Part shown: positions 1 through 14,144 of the stretch, one piece after another
Position numbering within the stretch: the first letter of the stretch is position 1
Layout of the letters: each line of letters opens with the position of its first letter
Source of the DNA: Conchocele bisecta
Lineage: Eukaryota; Mollusca; Bivalvia; Lucinida; Thyasiridae
Assembly (NCBI GenBank): GCA_029237695.1
Contig: CM055268.1
Span: 52,847,131-52,911,130 of the forward strand
Direction: 5' to 3'
Length of the DNA: 64,000 nucleotides
Position numbers and translations under genes: made by a program
The notes under the pieces: model-generated
What the model was told of the DNA's origin: nothing
The model's database searches: none
Seen by the model: only the letters and a program-made list of their open reading frames with translations

Positions 1-599
1 AACAAGATTTTCACGATGTGTAATCGATCGTATTTCCTCGCCATCATATGAAACCCGACTCGAGAAACACAAATTAAGTTGTGGATTTCTGAATTTGTCA
101 ATTGTTTGTACGGTCTAAGAAATCAAACAAATGTGACAATTCTTTTTACAAAATATTAGAATCGTCTAAGGAGACAATTCTCATGTGTTGCCAAAACATG
201 TTTTATTAAGACATCGGACAAATGTGAAAAGAAAACCCGAATACATTGATATTTCTTTACAAAAACATATTTTGACAACATTTGAGAATCGTCTTAGGAA
301 ACGATTCTCATGTGCTGCCAAATCTTGGTTTTATCAAAAAATCAAACAAATGTGAAATTCCACAAGCTAATGTGTAATTATCAATTCATCGGCTATGCGA
401 TGACATGAGCGACTACATAGCGTGGTTTTGGTATGTTTTGTTTCCACAGAATTCTAAAGGTCAGTCACACTTTGCACGTGAAACTGGATTAGCGACTGAT
501 GATTGTAAACACCATCAGGTGTGCAGCTAGACCGAAAATGATATGTCGCAAATGTGCTAATCGGGGATGGGTGGGTACGGCCATATTTCTTTTTTGTTA

Positions 600-1440
600 C
601 AATCTCGCGTTTTTTGCGATCTCGATCTCGCCTTCCACTTTTGGAAATACGATTTGCCCATGCATGTGTAGACAGCATGCGTGTTTGATTTGCGTTCTAC
701 GTACGTACATGCATATAAAGCATGTTAGTTCGAATTGCATTCTACGTACGTACGTACGTGGGGGGGGGGGGGGGGGGGTGGGGGGGGGGGGGGGGGGCGT
801 CGTCCGACCGTCCGAGCCCCCCCCCCCAGGCTACGGGCCTGCATAATAACTTGAACAAACGTATTTCAAAAAGCGGAAGGAGACATTGTGAAAAGGCCGA
901 GGCGAAAACGCGACATCGCGGTCTCGAAAACGCGAGTTAGCCAGGCGAAAACGCGAGAATGAATACAATAGAATCTCACGTTTTCGCCTCGCGATTTGGT
1001 CTCGCGTTTTCACGATCTTGTGTATAGGTCGACGATGCGATGCAGTAGCCTAACCAATAACACGTATCGAAATATGTTTTTTTTGCTCAATAAACGTGTA
1101 TTGGCAGCACATTAGAATCGTCTCCTAAGGCGAGTATCATTTTTTGTCAAATTATGTTTTTGTTATCAAGAAATATAGATGTTTGTCCACTTGTGTTCTA
1201 GTTCTTAATAAAAACGTAAAAATGTTTTTGCAGCACATGAGAATCGTCTCCTAAGACAATGTTTACGTGTCCTATTAGGGACATGTGGCAAACCTCGCGT
1301 TTTCGAGCTTTGGAGACGAAAACGCGAAATTCTATCATATTCAATCTCGTGTTTTGCAAACACGTCGCACATGCACATGGTGCATGAGCAAAACTAATCC
1401 GAATTTTTCAAAAGCGAAAGGCGAGATCGCGAAAACGCGA
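600..1440. repeat. Cluster of CGAAAACGCGAG motifs on both strands
   Basis: About ten near-copies of CGAAAACGCGAG or its complement CTCGCGTTTTCG occur near 605, 901, 922, 943, 974, 1002, 1296, 1316, 1346 and 1428. Copies at 900-1020 are arranged as an inverted pair around 960. This looks like the decayed arms of a hairpin-forming repeat. No coding sequence is seen. Confidence 0.5.
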
Positions 1441-1980
1441 GACGATTCTCACTATTTTAGGAAACGATTTTTATGTTTTATTATTGTCGATAAATGTGTT
1501 TTGAGTATGCACTTGTCGCAACGTTATGTCCGCGGTGGCACAGTGACAAAAGACCACAAGAATAAATATGTACTATACAATGTGTATTATTATAGATATT
1601 TAATATAATATGTATATGTGCCAAGTGCTCAATTGTATTATATTTAACAACTATGATAATAGTTTTTGTTTTGGGACAGTTTCGTATAGAAATCTTACGA
1701 GGACAAGTCACTTTTTCAAAATTACTTGCCCTGAAAATTATATTTTCCGGGACAAGTCCGGGCAAGTCACTTTTGTCAAGTCACTTGTCCGGGACAAGTG
1801 GCTAAAAAATCAATTTGTACAGCCCTGACATTCTTCCTTATAATTTAATTTTTGTATTAGTATTCGTAAAATTGCCCCAACAACAACAGCCACCTCTACA
1901 ATAGCCAGTTTTGTGTCTTCCCATGTTGTAGAGAGGCTGCACTGTATGTATGTATGTATCACCTTGCTGTTGATCGGGAT

Positions 1981-2225
1981 TTAGCCCTTTCAACACCACA
2001 TGCCTGTATGGTGGTATTGGCAAACAGTATAGATCCAGATGAGCCGGCTCGTGACGAGCCGTCTCATGAGGATCTGCACTTTTTGAATAATTTTCATATT
2101 TTTGGGAACAAAAACACCCTCTTTCCATAAATGGACTAGTCTGAAAACCATTTTGTGACGGTTGGATTGGTTGCAAAATTAACATATCAAAATCCATTCC
2201 AGTTATTTAGGGGTGAAAGGGTTAA
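1981..2225 (+). mobile_element. TTAA-type MITE (CCCTTTCAACACCAC family)
   Basis: The element starts TTAGCCCTTTCAACACC and ends GGTGAAAGGGTTAA. It carries the inner palindrome GAGCCGGCTCGTGACGAGCC. The CCCTT tip and TTAA target are the hallmarks of piggyBac-type elements, so a non-autonomous piggyBac-like MITE is inferred. It ends only 26 bases before exon 1. Further copies lie at 6822, 7243, 8573, 19443, 29354 and 46520. Confidence 0.75.
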
Positions 2226-2251
2226 AACCACAATCAATCAAACTGTTCCAG

Positions 2252-2355
2252 ATGAGCTGAAGGAGCTGTCAGACAAACTGTCCGAGACCAACGAGGCAAA
2301 ATGTGAAGCAATCCTGAAGCATGGGGAAATCCGCAGCAATGAAGTGAACATGGAG
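2252..2355 (+). CDS. TPR: TPR exon 1 of window
   Basis: Acceptor TGTTCCAG ends at 2251 and donor GTATTG begins at 2356. The exon enters with two bases of a split codon and leaves in phase 0. It encodes [20 protein letters not shown] and a further coil, matching human TPR near residues 144-178. The open frame on either side is repeat and intron, not coding. Confidence 0.88.
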
Positions 2356-5300
2356 GTATTGTGGCCATACTGGCAGTTGTTATTCCCTCGCCAATAGGCA
2401 AGAGGGGATATAGCGTTAGTCCATATATGTGCGTGCGTGTGTACGTTAGTAACACCTTCCATTTTTCAATAACTTATTAACCGCTTCACTGATTTTGATA
2501 ATATTTGGCCACAATGTGGGTCTAGGGATGGTGCTTTGTTTTGTATACGACCCACGTCCGACCGCCCAAGATCAAGGTCACTGAGGACTTATGTTTGTTC
2601 ACCTTGTTTGTAAGGCAAATGAGTTTATTCAATAACTGTGAACCGCTTCACTAATTTTGATAATATTTGGCCACAATGTGTGCCTCGGGATGGTCCTTTG
2701 TTGTGCATACGGCCCATGTCCGACCGCCCAAGGTCACTGAGGACTTTTGTTCACTAGTTTGTAAGGCAAATGCATTAAAGTTTTTTTTTGTTTATTCAAT
2801 AACTTGTTTTATTATCAAGGCTGCTAGCGAGGGGATTAGCCTGGTGATAACGATGTGCTTGCTTATGCAGTGAAACTTCTCTAAACCAGACACCCTGGGA
2901 GGTCCCCATGGTGTCTGGTTTAGAGAGGTTCCACAATAATTTTGGTATCTCAGGTCCTGCTGGATGGGATTTCATACGTTGCCATCATAACATTACCATT
3001 ATAGATAAACAGCATCTCCAGCGAGTTTCTATTTGATATGGTATAAGGCTTTATTGTTTTCAACATTTTACTTTGTTGTGGTGGGGGGGGGGGGGGGGGG
3101 TGCGCCAAACCCCAGCAATACGACGTGGGTAACGCTACTCGCTGCAACTATTTGGACCCACCCCTGCTAAAATTCCTGGATCCGTGCCTGCCAGCATAAA
3201 CTCTCTATTGGGAGCCATGAGGGGTATAATGTGACCTCAGCACTGTTGTTTGTACAGTTCAAGGTGAAGCGACTACAGCAGGAGAAGGAAAACCTACAGA
3301 AGCAGATGGACTCGTGCAACAGTGACCTGGCCGACAAATCCCGCCAGCTGATGGCCGTACGCCGGGAAATGGTATGTTCTGTCAGCTCAGTTATTGTTGT
3401 ACAGCGGAACATCTCTAAATCGGACACCCTGGGGACCTCCCAGGGTGTCCGATTCAGAGAGGTTCCACTGTAATTTTGTAGTACAGTGGAACTGGTGGCA
3501 ATATACCGAGAGCGAGGTTCCACTGGAACTTTTAGCACAGTGGAACGTCTCTAAGCAGGACAGCTGATGGTCTGCCAACTAATTGTATGCTACGTCAGGT
3601 GAGTTATTGTTGTACAGTGGAACATCTCTAAATCGGACACCCTGGGGACCTCTCTAGGTGTCCGATTTAGAGATGTTCAGCTGTAAGTTTTAGCTCTCTA
3701 AACAGGGCAAGTATTAGTCCGCCAAGAGTTGTATGCCACCCCAGCTTGGCTGTTGTAGTACAGTGGAACCTGTCTAAACTGGGGACCTCCCAGGGTGTAT
3801 GGTTTAGAGATGTTCCAATGTAATCTTGTAGTCCAGTTGAATCTATTCCTGTAGCCTATTTCATCAACATTGCAAAGTATACTTTAGTAGCAAAGTATAC
3901 TTTGAGGGAGAAATTTTCAATTTTATGATAAATTTATTAATTTTTATTATACTGAATTTATTACATTATCACAGCCAATTTGGCTGTGATAATGTAATAA
4001 ATTCAGTATAATAATTCTGCATACTTTTAATCATGAAATATATGCATTTGTTACTTCTATATGAAATAATGCATTTCAGGAAAAATAAATGATTACTCCC
4101 TCAAAGTATACTTTGCTAGTAAAGTATACTTTGCAATGTTGATGAAATAGGCTACTGATACACTGGGTCCCCGTCTCTATATGATATGTCCTTAACTGTT
4201 GCTGGGACGGTAAACACTTTCACTTTGGTAACCTGTGGAGGGATGGATTGTGGCCTATGGGTTAGAATACCTGACTTCCAATCCGGAGGTTGTGGTTTCA
4301 AACCTCGCCTTGTGCATCAAAAATACTTTCATAATATTTCCATCCCACTGGTCTGTCGGATGAGACTTTAAACTGTGGTCCCGTCTCTATATGACCTTAG
4401 CTGTTGGGACGTTAAACCCATTCACTTTCACTTTTGATACCCTGGGTACCTGCCAGTGTGTCCGATTTATGACATTTCATTGTTAACACAAACAAACAAA
4501 ACAATGTACAGAGCTTCAGATTAATGCATTGACCTGATACGTACATATTATCGTATTTGAATTGACAAGATATGCATATCCGGGTCGCAGTGAAGTCACA
4601 ATGAATTCAAAACTGACGTTTCATTGGCCAAAATAGCCACATAGCGTTACTGAACGTGTGTAATGACCTTAGCTGTTGATAGGCCGTTAAACCCCAACAA
4701 ACAAACAAACAGAATTCCTACGCGTTTCCTAAGAATTCCTACGCGTTTCCTAGCCTTGTCTGATGAATTTGATATTAAAAGACATAAGCCTGGTATTCTC
4801 TATATCAAGTTTTTCAGGCTCCGGTTTGGAAACGGTAGGAATTGTTCGGGAGCCTCCAAATTCCTACACGTTTCCTAGCCTTGACTGATAAACTTGATAT
4901 GACAAGCCTGGTATTGTCTATCTCCCGTTCCCACTACAGTCGACGAAGGTGCTGGAGTACCAGTCTAGGTTTGAGGACAAGAACGAGGAGGCCAGTCTGC
5001 TGCAGGATACCATGGAAACAATGAAACAAACAAACTCCGAACAGGCGGCGAAGATTGACACCTTCATACAGCGGATAAAAGATGTAAAGTTTTGTTTTAC
5101 TTTGTTTTGTTTTCATAATATTATTATGCACATCGATAACCATTGTGGAATGGATCTCCTTTCCAACCATTTATGGGGGAAAATGCACGTATGCTCCCTC
5201 CATACTGGTACATTCCTGTCTTATACATGTGGCTGTGACTGGAGAAATAGGGCTTCTGAATGTTTGCAAACAGTTTTATCCAGATCAGCCTGTTCATTCT

Positions 5301-8300
5301 CAGTCTCATCAGGATCTACACTTTTAACCATTCCATCAATAAAATGCCCGCCATGCTTATAACAAGCAATATAAATTGTTAACAGGATATAGGAGTACCG
5401 TATTTCGCTGTGTATAGCGCTCACTTTTTCACCTGCATTTTTAATCCAGAAGTCACCCTGCGTTATAGGTAGGTAGATAAATTTCAAAAAAAATTCCAAC
5501 TGATTTCATCCAGTTTTACGCATTTTTTATCAAACAAAACAAGCCCGGAAACGGAAATATCAATTTTTGACAGGTGTCCGCTATGACGTTGAAATACACT
5601 ACTAGTAGTGGGATACACTAAAGCGTAGTAAAAATACGCATCAAATGTGCCGAATAATAAGCAAGGTGATCTGGATATACACAAGCCGCAAATGTCATAA
5701 GCCCCATTTCTCCATCTGAAGCCACATTTATCCACAGTGGGCGTTTGTTTTGGTTGTAAATTTTCGAAGTGACGTCACACGTCTGCCATTCTGTGAATAA
5801 TTAATGAGGACCGATTATCTCGATCCCATAAGCGCTTGATGTAAGATTTTAGATGCTAAATCAAGCGTCGCGCACTTTCAGATCGCACTCGGTAACACTC
5901 GATACTGGTCGTTGTCGTTGCTAGGTTGCCGACTGACTGTGTTACTATTTTTGTAAAGTATTAACAAGTATTCACGCATCAAGACCTTATGACATGTGCG
6001 ACCAGTATAGCCCCTGATTCGCCTGCGCATACAGATATGGGGCTATGCTGGACTGTCGTGTATTCAGGTAGTAGTAGTACCATATAATATCGGCGACCGC
6101 TATGTCTATTTTTCAACCTAATCAATAAACAGTGAATACACACTATCTGTACCTACGTATATCGACTGCGTCCAGTGTCAATATTTGGCTAGGGGGGAAT
6201 TGTTTATGGCCTGTTTCTCATGTGCAGTTCACTAGTAGTGTTATTTTAATATAGCCTTGGAGAAGCAGTTTGACACATGGCTGCTGTGTGTTGGTTGGCG
6301 ATTACGGGTAATATGTTGTACACAATTCAATGGTCAATATGGTGGAATTATATCAACAAATTTCTTCCTAAGTAGGTTCAATAAATTTATTACATGCATC
6401 GTGAATTTTTAATAAGCATATTAATCAGTAAATACCAATAAATACAACATAATTTTAGACCACATAAAGTCTAATTTATGCCTCGATTAGTAAAGTTGAC
6501 TTTTGGCGATCTTTTTCTCACCAATTAGCAGCATCAAGAGAGCCTAACAGCACACGTTCAACATTGTGGATGTGAACTCGGAAAGCAATTTTCTTATACT
6601 TGGGACGGAATTTCCGCCGATTTTTTTTGTGAAAATTTGCTGCGCGCTATTGACGCGAACTATTTTTTTCCCCCGATTTTTTTCCCCAAAATATAGATGC
6701 GCGTTGTACGCCAGTGCGCGCAATACACAGCGAAATACGGTATGCTATTGGATTAGAAGCTATACTTCTCACAAATCCCATAAACCTTTTCGCTTTTGTT
6801 TTGTTTATCAGACTTATCCCATTAATCCTTTCAGTCCGACAGATCATAAAGACAACATTTGCAAACACTGTAGATCTAGATGAGCCGGCTCGTAACGAGC
6901 CGTCTCATCGGGATCTGCGGCATTGGTAACTATTGTTCAATTCTATAAATAAATCAGCATTTTTTCATCAATGGAATAGTCCAACATTGAGCGTGGAAAA
7001 TCCAGTGTTGGATATTTAAGGATGAAAGGGTTAAATAAAGCAGCCGTCCTACTGTAGTGTATGTGCGTGTTACAGATCCAGGACAGCCACAGCCAAGCCG
7101 AGGAGCAGTACAGACAGGAGATCGATGCTCGCATCCGCCTCGCTGATCTCTATAAGGTAGTTACATATTCCCATCTACATACGCCAATCTCAACTGTTCG
7201 CTGTTACATTGGAGAAGAATTCCTGCTGCCAGTTACACAGACTTGACCGTTTCACCCCTAAGTAACTGGAATGGATTTAGATACGTCAATTTTGCAACCA
7301 ATCCAACCGTCACAAAATGATTTTCAGACTTGTCCATTTATGAAAAGGGGGTGTTTTCGTTCTCAAAAATATGAAAATTACTTGCAAAAAGTGCAGATCC
7401 TGATGAGACGGCTCGTCACGAGCCGGCTCATCTGGATCTACACTTTTTGCCAATACCACTATACAGGCCTGTGGTGTTGAAATGGTTAAATATAGATAAA
7501 TAGCAATCATTATCGATCCAAATAACCCAGAATCGATACATCAAAGTCACATGGTACACTACGTCACAGTCATAATCAACTAGTGGGACTGGGGAAGATA
7601 CTTTCGGACATCTGCGTAATTTCATGAAGTACGTTTAAAAAAATTACATTCTTTTCCGTAAATAGCGTCAAAAGGGGACACAATTTTCAGAGTACATGCG
7701 GAGTCAGCTTTTTACTTTATTTATGAAAAATATTGTAAATTCTGTAAACGTATAAAATGAGTTTACGCAGATGTCCGAAGGTACAAAATCACGTCTGAGT
7801 GTCTCATATATATCTTTGTACATATCTTCATACAGGCGTCGGTGGAAGACTCTGAGAGTAAGGCCACAGAACTGACCGGGGCTGTGGCCGAGCTGCAGAA
7901 TCTCCTGAAGGAGGCAGCCAAAGGTGAGATACAACTGTTGAAATAAGGGATTTATTTCCCTCAAGAGGTTTGTAATGGGATTTATTTCCCTCGAGAAGTT
8001 TGTAATGGGATTTATTTCCTTTATTTCCCTCGATAGATTTGTAATGGGATTTATTTCCCTCGAGAGGTTTGTAATGGGATTTATTTCCCTCAAGAAGTTT
8101 TCCCTCGAGAGGTTTGTAATGGGATTTATTTCCCTCGAGATGTTTGTAATGGGATTTATTTCCCTCGATAGATTTGTAATGGGATTTATTTCCCTCGAGA
8201 GGTTTGTAATGGGATTTATTTCCCTCGATAGGTTTGTAATGGGATTTATTTCCCTCAAGAAGTTTGTAATGGGATTTATTTCCCTCGAGAGGTTTGTAAT

Positions 8301-11300
8301 GGGATTTATTTCCCTCGAGAGGTTTGTAATGGGATTTATTTCCCTCAAGAAGTTTGTAATGGGATTTATTTCCTTCAAGAAGTTTGTAAATCCAATATTA
8401 TAAAGCTAATTTTGTACAAGACGTGGGTGAAATCTAATCGCTAGGCATCAATGATTTTGATGCTTGTATATGAACACTGTTTGGCAGAAATGGTTTTGAA
8501 TGGATATGTAAGAAAATTTGTTCCATTAGGGAAATGTATCCTCAGAAATCATGCAACAGTGTGTTATATGGTTTAACCCTTTCAACACTACAGGCCTGTG
8601 TAGTGGTATTGGCCGGGCTTACATGATCTGACTTGTTGAACACCGTAAACACCAATAAACAAACAAACAAATAGTGGTAGTGGCAAAAAGTGTAAATCCA
8701 GACAAGCTGTCTCATGACGAGCCGTCTCACCAGGATCTCCACTTTTTGCAAGTATTTTTCATATTTTTGACAGACAAAAACACCCCTTCTTCATAAATGG
8801 ACTAGTCTTAAAATCACTTTGTGACGGTTTGATTGGTTGCAAAATTGACATATCAAAATCCATTCCTGTTACTTGGGGGTGGAACGGTTAATGAGTGAAT
8901 TCAGCATACACACTTTCAAAAGGGACCATATGACAAGCGTGACAATTTCAGATCCTGATCCTCATGTGTATGCTGATAGAGAGATCAACATTGTTAGTCA
9001 TGGGCGTAAACTATGGTCAATGCAGAGCTCCAGATAAGCTACGTATTTGCTTAAATACCCAATTAAAATTGCCAAAAACACAATTGAAATAAGAAGTAGC
9101 GAGTATCAAAAGGCAATAAAAAAAATTGTACTTTTCTCATGCTGCAGAAAACAATAAACGGACCACAGATCTAGCTTATTTTCCATTAAAACACATCTTG
9201 GTATTTCATTAGAATTATCTCCAAGGAGACCATTCTAATGAAATGCCAAGACATGTTTTCATTTCGAAGCAAACTATTCAATAATTGCTGTCTGTGGATG
9301 TGTGTACAGTCTTGTGATTTTATTTTACCCAATTAAAATTTTGAAATACTGGTACCCAATTGCTTCAGAAATGATGGAGTGAGAATACTCAATTACTAAT
9401 TCCTTATCTGGAGCCCTGTTCAATGGATGGAAAGTTTCCTCGGTCTGAAGATGCATAGAACAGCCTGAGAAGACAGCCATCACATCTATCATTGAATGTA
9501 ATCCATTATTTTCCATTTACTTGAAGTACAGTGCAACCTCTCTAAACCTGGTGGTACCCAGGGTGCCAGGTTTAGAGAGGTTTCTTTGTAATTAAGATAA
9601 ATGGAAACAATATTGATGTTTATGAGTTTCCACTGTAATCCAGGCATAATACCACTCTACGACCCGTTTATGGGCTTTTCAATCATGAACAGGTACCATC
9701 CTTGGTCTGGGCTCCAGTTAAGGTGCGTAATTTGACCAATTATTCGAGGTATTTTTCTTAGTTCTTCACCAAAAATGGCAAGTTGGGAGTTCTTTAGAAT
9801 CGTCTCAATGAGACGATTCTAAAGCACTCCAAACTTGCCATTTTTGGTGAAGAAATAACAAAATTCCCCCCAAAGCTGATAAAATTCCCCACCTTAACTG
9901 GAGCCCTGTTGGTGTTTAGTTCAGTGAGATTCCACTGTAGATTCCACTGTAGATTCCACTGTAGCTGTATATTTGATTGGTTTGGTTGACTGTCCGATGT
10001 ATTTGTACAGATCACACCGACATGGAGGCAGAGAAGGACGAAGTGGCCAATCAGCTGAGGGCAGAAATCACCGTACAAGGTACGTCGCAAAATGGCAAGC
10101 TAGTCGTGGGTTATCAAAATATAATCATCAAAACATTGATATGTTGTTGATTTATCAATCAAAATGTAACATTTTAAATAGTAATCAACTTTGTATCCTC
10201 AAGAACTTTGTCTAATGAATAATTTTGTTTAATTAGAGGAAAAACAGGTCTATATGGCCTTGATTTGAACCGAAAACAACAATTTATTCAATCAATCAAT
10301 TATGGATAATAGAATTGACAAACCAACTTAATCGCATATAAGACGAGTCATGTGAATTGATACGTTAGAAGATGTGAACTTTTTCATGAAAAACATTCAC
10401 AGTAATTGTGATATTTGTATCCCCCGGACGAAAGTCTGGGGATACTTTGGATTTGACACCCAACATCGTCGACGTCCGCTGCATCCACTTCTTGTCCGGA
10501 GCATAACTCGAACACCTTTTGAAATATTTTCATGAAACTTTACACGTGCGTAGACCACGACCCAAAGGTGTCGTGCGCAAGAATGACAACTCTTACGTCG
10601 CTAATTTGTGAGTTATCTCCCTTTGTTTTTTTGTGCACTGATTTCATGTCCGGAGCATGACTCACATACCCATTTTCATGAAACTTCACACATGCGTAGA
10701 CCACGACCCAAAGGTATATCGCACGCTAGAATGACAACTTGCCTCGCTAATTTTTTAGTTATCTTCCTTTGGTTTTTCACATAGGGTAACCTATGTATTG
10801 GAATCGCCTCAGACAGTTAGCCACCTTAGACCCCCCTCGATGGGCTAGTCCGTAGTGATATCTTGGAGTAACCATAGCAACAAAATGCATTGTGTTACGC
10901 AACGTTTAACTGTCATACGCAACTGCTAATTGAAAATAATATTATGAAAAACTACTTGCACTGAACAATATCAACAACGGATGTTCTACGTACAAAAATA
11001 CATCGGATTATTTTGTTGCACGTGATTTGCCCCCATTTGCTTCACAAATCATGCGGTCATCGCTAAATTTAGTAACAGGCTATCGTTTTTGGCAGAGTTA
11101 TCTCCCCTCTGAATACTCTCCACCGGATAAACAACACGCGACGCGTTCAACATACAAACGATATCAAGGGGTTACAGCTACCTGCATGTTGACCCAGCTT
11201 TTTTTTTAATGATCGCGATTGTGTTGCAACAAAACTCGCACGTGGGGGTCTAACTGATTTTAATCCTCATTCTATCGATGGATTTACAACGGATTTTAGT

Positions 11301-12317
11301 GACATTCCCGAATTCTGCCTGATTGACATTTGTCTATGGTGGCCAATACACGCCAACATGAGTGTCAATTCTACGTTCAGGGAAGGGGGTCAATAAGTCA
11401 GTAAGTGATGAAGAAATTAATGACAGTATAACACATCCAGCGTAGATTAATACCCATGTTAATGCAAGTACTGAAAATACGACAAAAAACAAAATTCTAA
11501 CAAGTTTGGGCTTCCATACATTGAAAATTTTGTCAGCTGTTTCCCCAATGACGTCATTTGTATGTTTTAATATACTCTATCCGGGGCCAACTATTTCATT
11601 CACAAAACAGAAGTAAACATGGCGATGTCAAAGTAATGCAGAGACTTTAACAAAAATCCTGCTACAACATTGTTTTGTACCGACAAGGCATTTTCAGGCG
11701 CGACACCGCTTCCGTGGCGGAATTCTTGTAGTACCCTATGTTCAGTACTTTCAGTACTTTGATTACGCACTGGTTTCGTGTCCGGAGCATAACTCCCACA
11801 CCCGTTAGAATATTTTCATGAAACTTCACACATATATGTGACTGTGACTGGAGAACTAGGGCTTTATTTGATTTGTGACCAGTGTAGATCCAGATCAGCC
11901 TGTGTATCCTCCACACAGTCCGATCAAGATATGCACTGTTCGCGATTTCATCAATGAAACACCGGTCGTATTTCTAACGAGCAATACAGATTGTTATCAG
12001 GTTACAGGAATTTGACCAAGAGCGACACTGGTCACAGATCACAAATTGTTTACAAAATTTACAATATTTTCCATAAATGGCGTCAAAAGTACACTCTGAA
12101 AAATTTGCCAACTTTTGACTATTTATGAAAAACATTGTAAAACAAATTCACATGGCGTGTCTCATATGCGGCTATGTGCTCTTTGGTGTACGACGTCAGT
12201 ATTTTGTACATGTGACGGATTTGTCTATTTCCAGAAGAGAAAGTGGCCAACCTGAAAGACGAGTTGATGCATGCAAATGAACTTCTTGATGCCATCAAAG
12301 GGAAAAGTAGGTGGAAT

Positions 12318-12357
<40 letters not shown>

Positions 12358-13874
12358 ATTTAAATATGTTTGTTTAGCCATTTTCAGAATTCGGCATTTG
12401 GAACTGTTTCCACCCATGTGGAATTTTTATATAGTTTTATATTCGAGTATACTATACTATTGTGTTCTGTACATTCATGATGGAATAAATTTAATTCTCA
12501 CACTCGCATCTCCCGTCTCTAGCAATCCAACTCTGATTTTGAGCCTGAGATTTGATTGCATTCTCAGCATGTTTTATAATGCCGTACGATGTTTCCGTTA
12601 CAGCGGTCAGTGACAACAAGTTGGAGTCATTGTTCCCCACGGCAGCAGCCACGAGTAAAATCCTCAAGTCGGGCATGTCTTTGTCACAGGTATGTTGCCC
12701 GCGGTGGGTAGTATATTCCACACACACTCGCATGCTATTTAGGCACGCTGCAATCTACAGAATTGTTGTTTTCATCCAGTCGTCTTAGCCAGGGCCCGGT
12801 TGCTCAAAGCTTCTGTTAGCTTAACAGACTGTTAAATTTTTATGCCACCGGGTTTCGAAGAAACGGGTGGCATATAGTGTTTGGACCGTCCGTCTGTCCG
12901 TCCGTCCATCCGTCCGGGCACACATTGGGGTACTTATGTGGCTAGTCCCACAGGGTTATGGACTTAGTAAAGGATAGGGTTGGTTACAATTAACCACCTA
13001 AAAAATCCTTTTATGTGGCTAAAAATTGTTTTATGTGGCTAATATTTAACATGTGATAAGCCACATAAGTATCCATTTGTAAGAACGTCCGTCCGTCTGT
13101 CCGCGCTGACGGTACTATACTTATGTGGCTAGCCCCACAGGGTTATGGACTTAGTAAAGGATAGGGTTGGTTACAATTAGCCACCTAAAAATCCTTTTAT
13201 GTGGCTAAAAATCCTTTTATGTGGCTAATATTTAACATGTGATAAGCCACATAAGTATAGTACCGTAAGAACATCCGTCCGTCCGTCCGTCCGTCCGTCC
13301 GTCCGTCCGTCCGTCCGTCTGTCCGTCCGTCCGGGCAGACATTCAGGTACTTATGTGGCTAGCCCCACAGGGTTATGGACTTGTTAAAGGATAGGGTTGG
13401 TTACAATTAGCCACCTAAGATATCGTTTTATGTGGCTAAAAGTGGTTTTATGTGGCTAATATTTAACATGCGATAAGCCACATAGTTACCTGAAAGTAAG
13501 AACGTCCGTCCGTCCGTCCGTCCGTCCGTCCGGGCAGACATTCAGGTACTTATGTGGCTAGCCCCACAGGGTTATGGACTTGTTAAAGGATAGGGTTGGT
13601 TACAATTAGCCACCTAAGATATCGTTTTATGTGGCTAAAAGTGGTTTTATGTGGCTAATATTTAACATGCGATAAGCCACATAGTTACCTGAAAGTAAGA
13701 ACGTCCGTCCGTCCGTCCGTCCGTCCGTCCGTCCGTCCGTCCGTCTGTCAGTCCGTCCATCACACTTTTCGGTTAACCACTTTGTCACAGTTTCTCAAAT
13801 ATGCTGCAGGTGGCATCTGCGTTCGACAGACGCATTTCTTGTTAACATTACTAAGGGCTTTTCCAGAAATATTT

Positions 13875-13913
<39 letters not shown>

Positions 13914-13978
13914 GGGGGGGGGGGGGGGGCCTGGCATTTTTTTTTTAGGGGTACCACCACCGGAATTTACATAAATTA

Positions 13979-14055
<77 letters not shown>

Positions 14056-14071
14056 ACCCCCCCCCCCCCCC

Positions 14072-14144
<73 letters not shown>

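Larger units (their letters stand above)
1..2251. other. Region upstream of first recognised exon
   Basis: No exon is recognisable here. The stretch holds short inverted repeats around 150-330 of the form AGAATCGTCT..AGACGATTCT type, a cluster of CGAAAACGCGAG motifs (600-1440), a CGTACGTA microsatellite near 740, poly-G runs at 760-797, and a GACAAGTCACTT-rich repeat at 1700-1827 that ends in CAGCCCTG. The last 245 bases are a TTAA-type MITE. The preceding TPR exon must lie further upstream. Confidence 0.6.

Noticed and set aside
2155..2397. 80-codon frame starting before exon 1
   Set aside because: Its first part is the TTAA-type MITE and its end is intron; only 2252-2355 matches TPR.
4949..5362. 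Longer coding version of exon 3 (137 codons)
   Set aside because: TPR similarity stops exactly at the GTAAAG donor; the extension is ordinary intron that happens to lack stops.
7704..8403. Open decapeptide-repeat frames on both strands ([10 protein letters not shown] and [10 protein letters not shown] units)
   Set aside because: A 30-bp unit without stops stays open on both strands by arithmetic; the array lies in an intron of TPR.
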